Shown: positions 57,642-64,000 of the stretch, one piece after another
Position numbering within the stretch: the stretch's first letter is position 1
Layout of the letters: each line of letters begins with the position of its first letter
Assembly (NCBI RefSeq): GCF_000426685.1
Contig: NZ_AUFV01000011.1
Location: forward strand, 62,001 to 126,000
DNA: 64,000 bases
From: Solimonas flava DSM 18980
GTDB lineage: Bacteria > Pseudomonadota > Gammaproteobacteria > Nevskiales > Nevskiaceae
Direction of reading: 5' to 3'
The notes under the pieces: model-generated
What the model was told of the DNA's origin: nothing
What the model saw: the letters and a program-made list of their open reading frames with translations, nothing else
Database searches by the model: none
Translations under genes and position numbers: made by a program

Positions 57642-59645
57642 ATGAGCGTGCTGCAAGGCCTACGGCGCCTGATCCTCGGCAGGAAGCTGGACCCCTTCGA
57701 TCCGAAGACCCGCCAGCACATCGTCCTGATCGCCTTCCTGGCCTGGATCGGCCTCGGCGCGGACGGCCTGTCGTCGTCGTGCTACGGCCCGGAAGAAGCG
57801 TTCCTGGCGCTCGGCGAGCACCGCCACATCGCGCTCTACCTGGCCGGCGCCACGGCGCTGACGGTGTTCATCATCTCGCTGGCCTACAACCAGGTCATCG
57901 AGCTGTTCCCGTCCGGCGGCGGCGGCTACAAGGCGGCGACGCAGCTGATCGGCAAGCACGCCGGTCTGGTGTCCGGCTCGGCGCTGATCGTCGACTACGT
58001 GCTGACCATCGCCATCTCGGTCGCCAGCGGCGCCGACGCGCTGTTCAGCCTGCTGTCGCCGCAGGCCCAGGCCTACAAGCTCGGCGCCGAAATCGGCCTG
58101 ATCGTCATGCTGATCGTGCTCAACCTGCGCGGCATGAAGGAATCGATCGCCGTGCTCGCGCCGATCTTCCTCGGCTTCTTCATCACGCACGTCTTCCTGA
58201 TCGTCTACGGCATCAACTTCCACGCCGAGGCGCTCGACGACATGGTGGCGGCGACCTGGAGCGAGACCGTACAGCTGACCCGGGAGTCCGGCTGGATGTT
58301 CGCCGTCGCGCTGTTCCTGCGCGCCTACTCGGTCGGCGCCGGCACCTACACCGGCATCGAGGCCGTCTCCAACAACATCAACATGCTGGCCGAACCGCGC
58401 GTGCGCACCGGCCACTGGACGATGTTCTACATGGCGCTGTCGCTGGCCTTCACCGCCGGCGGCATCATCCTGCTCTACCTGTTGTGGAACGCCGAGCCGG
58501 TCGCCGGCCAGACGCTCAACGCAGTGACCTTCCGCGCCATCCTCGAGAGCCTGCCGTGGGACGCCGAAACCGCGCGCGTGGTGCTGATCGTCGTGCTCGC
58601 GCTCGAAGCCGGCCTGTTGCTGGTCGCCGCCAACACCGGCTTCCTCGGCGGCCCCTCGGTGCTCGCCAGCATGGCCGCCGACCACTGGGTGCCGCGCCAG
58701 TTCCGCCAGCTGTCGAGCCGCATGGTCACGCAGAACGGCGTGCTGGTGATGGGCATCGCCGCGCTGGCGATCCTGCTGCTGACGCGCGGCAAGGTCGGCC
58801 TGCTCGTGGTGCTCTACAGCATCAACGTGTTCCTGACCTTCTCGCTGTCGCTGTTCGGCCTCTGCCGGCACTGGTGGGAGCAGCGCCTGTACCGGCTCGA
58901 CTGGAAAGCCAAGTTCGCGATGGCGTCGCTCGGCTTCGTGGTCTGCGTGGCGATCCTGCTGGTGATCCTCGCCGAGAAGCTGATGCTCGGCGGCTGGGTC
59001 ACGGTCCTGATCACCAGCGGCGTGGTCGGCTTCTGCCTGCTGATCCACCGCCACTACGAGCATATCCGCCAGCTGATGCTGCGCGTCGACCAGGTCTACG
59101 CCGTCAAGCCGGACTGGGACGAGGACACGCCGCCGCTGCCCGCCGATCCGGCCGCCGAGACTGCCGTGATCCTGGTCGGCAACAGCCGCGGTGCCGGCAT
59201 GCACGCGCTACGCTGGGTGCTCGACACCTTCCCCGGCCGCTTCCACAACTTCGTGTTCGTCTCGGTCGGCGAGGTCGACAAGGAAGCCTTCAACAGCGAG
59301 CGCACGCTCAAGAGCCTGCGCGCGCGCATCGAGAACTCGCTGAACTACTTCACCAGCTACTGCGCCAGCCGCGGCCTGGCGACCAAGACCTACCAGGCCT
59401 ACGGCGGCGACCCGCTCGGCGAACTGCTCGGCATCCTGCCGCGCGTGTTCGCCGACTTCCCGAACGCGACCGTGTTCGCCAGCAAGCTGGTGTTCGGCGA
59501 CGAGACCCTGCTGACGCGCTGGCTGCACAACCAGATGCCGCTGGCCGTCCAGCAGCGCCTCGAAGCCGACGGCCACCGCATGCATATCGTGCCGCTGGCG
59601 GTGCCGGACCCGGTCGCGCCGCCGCCGCGCGTCAGCATCCGCTAG
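57642..59645 (+). CDS. APC-superfamily permease with C-terminal cytosolic domain (KimA-like layout)
   Basis: 667 residues. About twelve membrane helices, beginning IVLIAFLAWIGLGADGLSSS, with CYGPEEAFLAL and ELFPSGGGGYKAA near the N-terminus. After residue 470 comes a soluble part (AAETAVILVGNSRGAGMHAL ... VFVSVGEVDKEAF). The arrangement resembles KimA potassium transporters and related amino acid permeases, so the substrate is open. It is divergent from typA. Confidence 0.8.
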   Translation: MSVLQGLRRLILGRKLDPFDPKTRQHIVLIAFLAWIGLGADGLSSSCYGPEEAFLALGEHRHIALYLAGATALTVFIISLAYNQVIELFPSGGGGYKAATQLIGKHAGLVSGSALIVDYVLTIAISVASGADALFSLLSPQAQAYKLGAEIGLIVMLIVLNLRGMKESIAVLAPIFLGFFITHVFLIVYGINFHAEALDDMVAATWSETVQLTRESGWMFAVALFLRAYSVGAGTYTGIEAVSNNINMLAEPRVRTGHWTMFYMALSLAFTAGGIILLYLLWNAEPVAGQTLNAVTFRAILESLPWDAETARVVLIVVLALEAGLLLVAANTGFLGGPSVLASMAADHWVPRQFRQLSSRMVTQNGVLVMGIAALAILLLTRGKVGLLVVLYSINVFLTFSLSLFGLCRHWWEQRLYRLDWKAKFAMASLGFVVCVAILLVILAEKLMLGGWVTVLITSGVVGFCLLIHRHYEHIRQLMLRVDQVYAVKPDWDEDTPPLPADPAAETAVILVGNSRGAGMHALRWVLDTFPGRFHNFVFVSVGEVDKEAFNSERTLKSLRARIENSLNYFTSYCASRGLATKTYQAYGGDPLGELLGILPRVFADFPNATVFASKLVFGDETLLTRWLHNQMPLAVQQRLEADGHRMHIVPLAVPDPVAPPPRVSIR

Positions 59646-59731
59646 AGCCGGTTCGCGCAACAGTCCGCCGGCGCGCGGCTCCGGGATTTCCCCCACGCCG
59701 GGCCGCGCTGATCCCCTGTTTGCGGCCGTTC

Positions 59732-59753
59732 GGCGCAACGGCGGCGCAACGGC
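59732..59753. repeat. 11-bp tandem duplication
   Basis: GGCGCAACGGC occurs twice in tandem, 26 bp before the next start codon. It may alter spacing in that gene's leader. Nothing else is visible in this 133-bp gap. Confidence 0.7.
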
Positions 59754-59778
59754 GGCGGCAGGCGCTAGTCTGCACGCC

Positions 59779-60270
59779 ATGAAGACGTTTCCCCTCGAAC
59801 GCTACCGGCGGCTGCGCCCTCTGCTGCCGTTCGACCTGCTCGCCGACCAGCTCTACGGCGTGCTGGTATTTGCCGGCGGCATGCCGCTGGTGGTGCTGAT
59901 CGGCTTCCTGCTGCTGGCGCCGGACGACTGGCAGCCGCAGACGCTGATCGCCTGGGCGGCCGGCGCGACGTTGCTGTCGCTGGCACTGGCGATCTGGCTG
60001 ACCCACGCGCTGCTGGCGCCGGTTTCGCTGGCGCGCTACGCCCTGCACGCATACCGCCGCGAGCAGCGCCTGCTGCCGCTGCCGCCCGACCTGCACGGCG
60101 AGGCCGGCGGCCTGCTCAACGACCTGCGCGCGACGATCGAGACCTGCGAACGCCAGCGCCAGATCTTCGCCGAGCAGGCCGACTGGGCGTTCCGCGGCAA
60201 GCGCTCGCCGCTGCTCGGCGCCGGCGGCGCGCCGCGCTGCGCGGCGAACGACACCCCGCATGCCCGCTAG
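59779..60270 (+). CDS. HAMP-like membrane protein of unknown function
   Basis: 163 residues. Two hydrophobic helices (LLADQLYGVLVFAGGMPLVV and LIAWAAGATLLSLALAIWLT) are followed by a HAMP-like stretch beginning LLAPVSLARYALHAY and continuing DLHGEAGGLLNDLRATIETC. There is no kinase, cyclase or methyl-accepting domain after it. It looks like a truncated or stand-alone sensor. I do not recognise a family. Confidence 0.6.
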   Translation: MKTFPLERYRRLRPLLPFDLLADQLYGVLVFAGGMPLVVLIGFLLLAPDDWQPQTLIAWAAGATLLSLALAIWLTHALLAPVSLARYALHAYRREQRLLPLPPDLHGEAGGLLNDLRATIETCERQRQIFAEQADWAFRGKRSPLLGAGGAPRCAANDTPHAR

Positions 60271-60352
60271 CGCCGGATAACGGCGCACGTCCGTCCACGG
60301 CGCGGACCAGGCGCCTGACTTATGCTTGGCGGCCCTACCCGCGAGAGCCGAC

Positions 60353-61225
60353 ATGAGCGACGCCGTCATCGACATCCTGCAGGGCCGGACCCGCGACCTC
60401 GGCGGCGGCGAGATCGTGCGCCGCGTGCTGCCGGTCGCCCACCGCCTGATGGTCGGCCCGTTCATCTTCTTCGACCACATGGGCCCGTGGAATCTGGCGC
60501 CGGGCCGCGGCGTCGACGTGCGCCCGCATCCGCACATCGGCCTGTCGACCGTCACCTATCTGTTCGAGGGCCGCATCGACCACCGCGACTCGCTGGGCTC
60601 GGTGCAGACCATCGTGCCGGGCGACGTCAACTGGATGACCGCCGGCCGCGGCATCGCGCACTCCGAGCGCAGCCCCGCCGACGAGCGCGCGGCCGGACCG
60701 CAGGTGCACGGCATCCAGTCCTGGGTCGCGCTGCCGGAGGCCGACGAGGAATGCGAACCGGCCTTCATCCACTACCCCGGCGCGACGCTGCCGCGCAGCG
60801 CCGGCGACGGCGTGCGCCTGTGCGTGATCGCCGGCGAGGCCTACGGCCTGCGCTCGCCGGTCGCGACGCATTCGCCGACCTTCTACGTCGAGGCGCACCT
60901 TGCGGCCGGCGCGCGACTGACGCTGCCGACGCAGTACAGCGAGCGCGCGCTCTACGTCGTCGACGGCAGCGTCAGCGCCGCCGGACAGTCCTTCACCGAG
61001 GGCATGCTGCCGGTATTCGCGGCCGGCGCCGAGGTCGAGATCGTCGCCGACCGTGACACGCACCTGATGCTGCTCGGCGGCGAACCGCTCGGCGCGCGCA
61101 CGGTGTGGTGGAACTTCGTGTCGAGCCGGCCCGAGCGCATCGAGCAGGCCAAGGCCGACTGGCTGGCGCAGCGCTTCGCGGCGGTGCCCGGCGAGACCGA
61201 ATTCATTCCGCTGCCGGAACGCTGA
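60353..61225 (+). CDS. pirin family protein
   Basis: 290 residues from the ATG at 60353 (MSDAVIDILQGRTRDLGGG). The cupin metal site HPHIGLSTVTYLFEG, GDVNWMTAGRGIAHSE and the C-terminal WWNFVSSRPERIEQAKADW are pirin hallmarks. Some pirins are quercetin 2,3-dioxygenases; others act as redox-linked regulators. The role here is unknown. It heads a small plus-strand group with ybjQ. Confidence 0.93.
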   Translation: MSDAVIDILQGRTRDLGGGEIVRRVLPVAHRLMVGPFIFFDHMGPWNLAPGRGVDVRPHPHIGLSTVTYLFEGRIDHRDSLGSVQTIVPGDVNWMTAGRGIAHSERSPADERAAGPQVHGIQSWVALPEADEECEPAFIHYPGATLPRSAGDGVRLCVIAGEAYGLRSPVATHSPTFYVEAHLAAGARLTLPTQYSERALYVVDGSVSAAGQSFTEGMLPVFAAGAEVEIVADRDTHLMLLGGEPLGARTVWWNFVSSRPERIEQAKADWLAQRFAAVPGETEFIPLPER

Positions 61226-61267
61226 AGGCAGATCGTGCCCGGTCCGGCTTCGACAGGAGAGCTGCCG

Positions 61268-61594
61268 ATGATCGTCGTCACCACCGAAAACATCGCCGGC
61301 CACCGCGTCGTGCAGACGCTGGGCCAGGCATTCGGCGTGGTCGTGCGCAGCCGCGGCATCGGCGGCAACGTGATGGCCGGCCTGCGCTCGCTGGTCGGCG
61401 GCGAGATCCACGAGTACACGCAAATGCTCGAGGAGGCGCGCCGGCATGCGATCGACCGCCTGGTCGCCAATGCCGCGGCGATGGGCGCGAACGCGATCGT
61501 CATGATGCGTTTCGACTCCTCGGAGATCGCGCAGACCATGAGCGAGATCGTCGCCTACGGCACCGCCGTCGTGGTCGAAAAAACCCCGGCCTGA
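61268..61594 (+). CDS. ybjQ: YbjQ family protein (DUF74)
   Basis: 108 residues from the ATG at 61268 (MIVVTTENIAGHRVVQTLGQ), with AGGAGAG upstream. VVVRSRGIGGNVMAGLRSLV and ANAIVMMRFDSSEI match the UPF0145/YbjQ family. The proteins form pentameric rings of unknown function. The next gene begins two bases after its stop codon. Confidence 0.92.
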   Translation: MIVVTTENIAGHRVVQTLGQAFGVVVRSRGIGGNVMAGLRSLVGGEIHEYTQMLEEARRHAIDRLVANAAAMGANAIVMMRFDSSEIAQTMSEIVAYGTAVVVEKTPA

Positions 61595-61595
61595 C

Positions 61596-61889
61596 GTGCT
61601 GCGCCAGAGCCTGATCGCGATCGGCATCCTGATGCTGGCCGGCGCCGGCCTCGCCGCCGCGCGCGGCGCCTATGCGATCGTCCCGCATCTGCTGATCGGC
61701 GCCGCCGTCTTCGGCGCCGGCGTCGCCTGGGAGCGCTGGCGCTACGGCGTGCCGCGCGCGCAGCGTCCGGACCCGCAGTGGCAGGCGACCGGCGAGCGCT
61801 TCATCGATCCGGAAAGCGGCGCGCTGGTCGAGGTCTGGTACGACCCGCGCGACGGCGCGCGCCACTATCTGCGCGTGCCGTCGCGCTGA
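61596..61889 (+). CDS. small membrane protein of unknown function
   Basis: 97 residues from a GTG one base after the ybjQ stop. Two hydrophobic segments (LIAIGILMLAGAGLAAA and AIVPHLLIGAAVFGAGVAW) are followed by a soluble tail (QATGERFIDPESGALVEVWY). The tight spacing suggests co-translation with ybjQ. No family was recognised. Confidence 0.7.
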   Translation: MLRQSLIAIGILMLAGAGLAAARGAYAIVPHLLIGAAVFGAGVAWERWRYGVPRAQRPDPQWQATGERFIDPESGALVEVWYDPRDGARHYLRVPSR

Positions 61890-61908
61890 AGCCCCTGCAA
61901 AAGCCGAT

Positions 61909-63099
61909 TCAGTCGATCAGCCGCAGCTGCGCCGCCGCGCGGCGCGCCTTGTCGCGCGCCATGTCGATCGATTCGGCGAGCGCCAGCGTCACCGCCATGC
62001 GCCGCTTGCCGACGATCTCCGGCTTGCCGAACAGGCGCAGCTGGGTGTCCGGCTCGGCCAGCGCCTCGGCGGCACCGGCGTAGCGCGGCGCACGGCGATC
62101 GCCCTCGAACAGCACCGCGCACGACGCGGCGGCGCCGCGCGTGCGGATGTTGGGAATCGGCAGGCCGAGAATCGCGCGCGCGTGCAGCGCGAATTCGGAC
62201 AGATCCTGCGAGATCAGCGTGACCAGGCCGGTGTCGTGCGGGCGCGGCGAGACTTCGGAGAAGATCGCCTCGCCGCCGCGGACGAACAGCTCGACGCCGA
62301 ACAGGCCGCGGCCGTTCGGCGCGCACAGCGCCTCGACGACCTTGGCGGCGATGTCCTGCGACTGCCGCAGCACCGCCTCGCTCATCGGCTGCGGCTGCCA
62401 GGACTCGCGGTAGTCGCCGTCGATCTGCAGGTGGCCGATCGGCGGACAGAAGCTGATGCCGCCGGCGTGCTTCACCGTCAGCAGCGTGATCTCGTAATCG
62501 AAGGGCACGAAGCCCTCGACGATGACGCGGCCCTGGCCGGCGCGGCCGCCGGCCTGCGCGTAATCCCAGGCGTGCTGCACGTCGGCCGCCGAGCGGACGA
62601 CCGACTGGCCCTTGCCCGATGAGGACATCACCGGCTTGACCACGCAGGGCAGGCCGAGCGCGTCGACCGCGGCGCGGTATTCCTCGATGCTGCCGGCAAA
62701 GCGGTACGGCGAGGTCGGCAGGCCCAGCTCTTCGGCGGCGAGACGGCGGATGCCCTCGCGATCCATGGTCAGGCGCGCGGCACGCGCGGTCGGGATCACC
62801 GTGTAGCCTTCCTGCTCCAGCGCGAGCAGCGTCGGCGTGTGGATCGCCTCGATCTCGGGGACGATCAGGTCCGGCCGCTCCAGCTCGATGACGCGCCGCA
62901 CCTCGGCGCCGTCGAGCATGTTGATGACGTGGCTGCGGTGCGCGACCTGCATCGCCGGCGCGTTGGCGTAGCGATCGACGGCGATGGTCTCGACGCCGTA
63001 GCGCTGCAGCTCGATGACGACTTCCTTGCCGAGCTCGCCCGAGCCCAGCATCAGCACCTTGGTCGCATTGCCGCTCAGGGGCGTCCCGAAAACCGTCAT
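61909..63099 (-). CDS. purT: formate-dependent phosphoribosylglycinamide formyltransferase 2
   Basis: 396 residues from the ATG at 63099 ([20 protein letters not shown]), with GGAG 6 bases upstream. Start and end motifs of the ATP-grasp are present: [32 protein letters not shown] and [13 protein letters not shown]. It makes FGAR from GAR with formate and ATP in purine synthesis. It is divergent from the pyruvate kinase gene. Confidence 0.96.
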   Translation of the reverse strand: MTVFGTPLSGNATKVLMLGSGELGKEVVIELQRYGVETIAVDRYANAPAMQVAHRSHVINMLDGAEVRRVIELERPDLIVPEIEAIHTPTLLALEQEGYTVIPTARAARLTMDREGIRRLAAEELGLPTSPYRFAGSIEEYRAAVDALGLPCVVKPVMSSSGKGQSVVRSAADVQHAWDYAQAGGRAGQGRVIVEGFVPFDYEITLLTVKHAGGISFCPPIGHLQIDGDYRESWQPQPMSEAVLRQSQDIAAKVVEALCAPNGRGLFGVELFVRGGEAIFSEVSPRPHDTGLVTLISQDLSEFALHARAILGLPIPNIRTRGAAASCAVLFEGDRRAPRYAGAAEALAEPDTQLRLFGKPEIVGKRRMAVTLALAESIDMARDKARRAAAQLRLID

Positions 63100-63236
63100 G
63101 CCAATCTCCGCCGAAACCACGATGATGAAAACGCGATGCCTCGCCGCGGCCGGCGCCGGCATACACTGGAGGCCCGCCAACGCGCGGGAGCGTTGCGTGT
63201 ACAGCCCCGCATTGTATTCGGAGTAGCGCTGAAGCC

Positions 63237-64000
63237 ATGGCCCGCCGCACCAAAATCGTCGCCACCCTCGGTCCCGCCACCGATGCCCCGGACGTCCTGC
63301 GCAAGGTGCTCGCCGCCGGCGTCGACGTGGTGCGCCTGAACTTCTCGCACGGCTCGGCCGACGACCATCGGCGCCGCGCCGCGCAGGTCCGCGCCGCCGC
63401 GCAGGAACTCGGCCGCGACGTCGGCATCCTCGCCGACCTGCAGGGCCCGAAGATCCGCATCGAATCGTTCGCCGCCGGGCCGGTCGAGTTGCACGAGGGC
63501 CAGCGCTTTACGCTCGACACCGCGCTCGGCGCGCAGGCCGGCGACGCCAGCGTGGTCGGCTGCGCTTACCAGGAGCTGCCGCGCGACGTCGCCGCCGGCG
63601 ACGTGCTGCTGCTCAACGACGGCGCCATCACCATGCGCGTCGACGAAGTCGCCGGCACGCGCGTGATCTGCACGGTGCTGGTCGGCGGCCCGCTGTCGAA
63701 CCGCAAGGGCATCAACAAGCAGGGCGGCGGCCTGTCGGCGGCGGCGCTGACCGAGAAGGACAAGGACGACCTGCGCACCGCGGTGGCGCTCGACGCCGAC
63801 TTCATCGCCGTATCGTTCCCGCGCTCGGCGGCCGACATGGCCGAGGCGCGCGCGCTGATGCAGGCCTGCGGCGGCAGCGCCTGGCTGGTCGCCAAGATCG
63901 AGCGCGCCGAAGCGCTGCCGGTGCTGCGCGAACTGGTCGCCGCCAGCGACGCGGTGATGGTCGCGCGCGGCGACCTCGGCGTGGAGATCGGCGACGCCGA
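63237..64000 (+). CDS. pyk: pyruvate kinase, N-terminal part (runs off window)
   Basis: 254 codons from the ATG at 63237 to the window edge. [57 protein letters not shown] and [13 protein letters not shown] are pyruvate kinase motifs, including the substrate-binding Lys region [10 protein letters not shown]. It converts phosphoenolpyruvate and ADP to pyruvate and ATP. Which isozyme cannot be decided from this part. Confidence 0.96.
   Translation, partial: MARRTKIVATLGPATDAPDVLRKVLAAGVDVVRLNFSHGSADDHRRRAAQVRAAAQELGRDVGILADLQGPKIRIESFAAGPVELHEGQRFTLDTALGAQAGDASVVGCAYQELPRDVAAGDVLLLNDGAITMRVDEVAGTRVICTVLVGGPLSNRKGINKQGGGLSAAALTEKDKDDLRTAVALDADFIAVSFPRSAADMAEARALMQACGGSAWLVAKIERAEALPVLRELVAASDAVMVARGDLGVEIGDA

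Overview
The window is a high-GC, densely packed chromosomal segment of a gammaproteobacterium. Evidence for this is a proteobacterial ATP synthase operon next to parAB/rsmG, a FadE-type acyl-CoA dehydrogenase, PlsB, TypA, PurT, an OprF/OmpA porin and cytochrome bd. The gene set resembles the Nevskiales/Xanthomonadales side of the class, but I cannot fix a genus from the sequence. I saw no rRNA, tRNA or CRISPR array.

Layout. 1-610: the start of a LuxR-type regulator and a repeat-bearing gap. 610-3945 (minus): cydP-cydA-cydB-cydX-ybgE, a cytochrome bd oxidase operon with an FNR/ANR-like box upstream. 4207-9141: a sulfane-sulfur cluster. A FisR-like sigma-54 activator is divergent from a persulfide dioxygenase gene, a DUF442-sulfide:quinone oxidoreductase fusion and a TauE/SafE exporter; a perfect inverted repeat and a sigma-54 promoter lie between them. 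9139-11996: a small Tn7-like element downstream of glmS (see below). 12017-16830: glmS, a flippase-like membrane protein and glmU. 16995-23940 (minus): atpIBEFHAGDC with its terminator and a candidate promoter. 24080-27314: an SDR, parB, parA and rsmG. 27452-35082: a HerA-like ATPase, tetR-fadE, a small exported protein and a prolyl oligopeptidase. 35366-41225: an OmpA-like porin, a cNMP-patatin protein and a YdbH/YdbL-type envelope pair. 41289-45374: an ACE-like M2 dipeptidase with a POT peptide transporter, and a DUF4112 protein. 45485-48875: plsB and an FKBP lipoprotein. 49109-64000: a GNAT/RimK-like pair, a FecR-SPOR protein, an old yellow enzyme, a dicarboxylate/amino acid symporter, argO, typA, an APC permease, a HAMP-like protein, pirin, ybjQ, purT and the 5' part of a pyruvate kinase gene.

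Most notable region. Between the stops of tauE and glmS lies a 2,858-bp, lower-GC insert. It is bounded by a 5-bp direct duplication (GCGGC) and 26-bp imperfect terminal inverted repeats. The glmS-distal end carries three spaced repeats and the glmS-proximal end three back-to-back 20-bp repeats in opposite orientation. This is the asymmetric end plan of Tn7, at the glmS attachment site. Removing the insert and one duplication leaves an intact tauE stop 12 bp from the glmS stop. No tnsABCDE genes are present. The cargo is a minus-strand cassette of two exported proteins and a membrane protein split by a -1 frame change. It therefore looks like a non-autonomous, cargo-only Tn7-like element of unknown function.

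How genes fit together. Sulfide oxidation (SQR, PDO, sulfite/sulfonate-type exporter) sits beside a bd oxidase, an oxidase type that elsewhere resists sulfide. GlmS and GlmU bracket UDP-GlcNAc synthesis. The POT transporter and ACE-like dipeptidase suggest peptide use. PlsB, FadE, the patatin protein and YdbH/YdbL concern lipids and the envelope.
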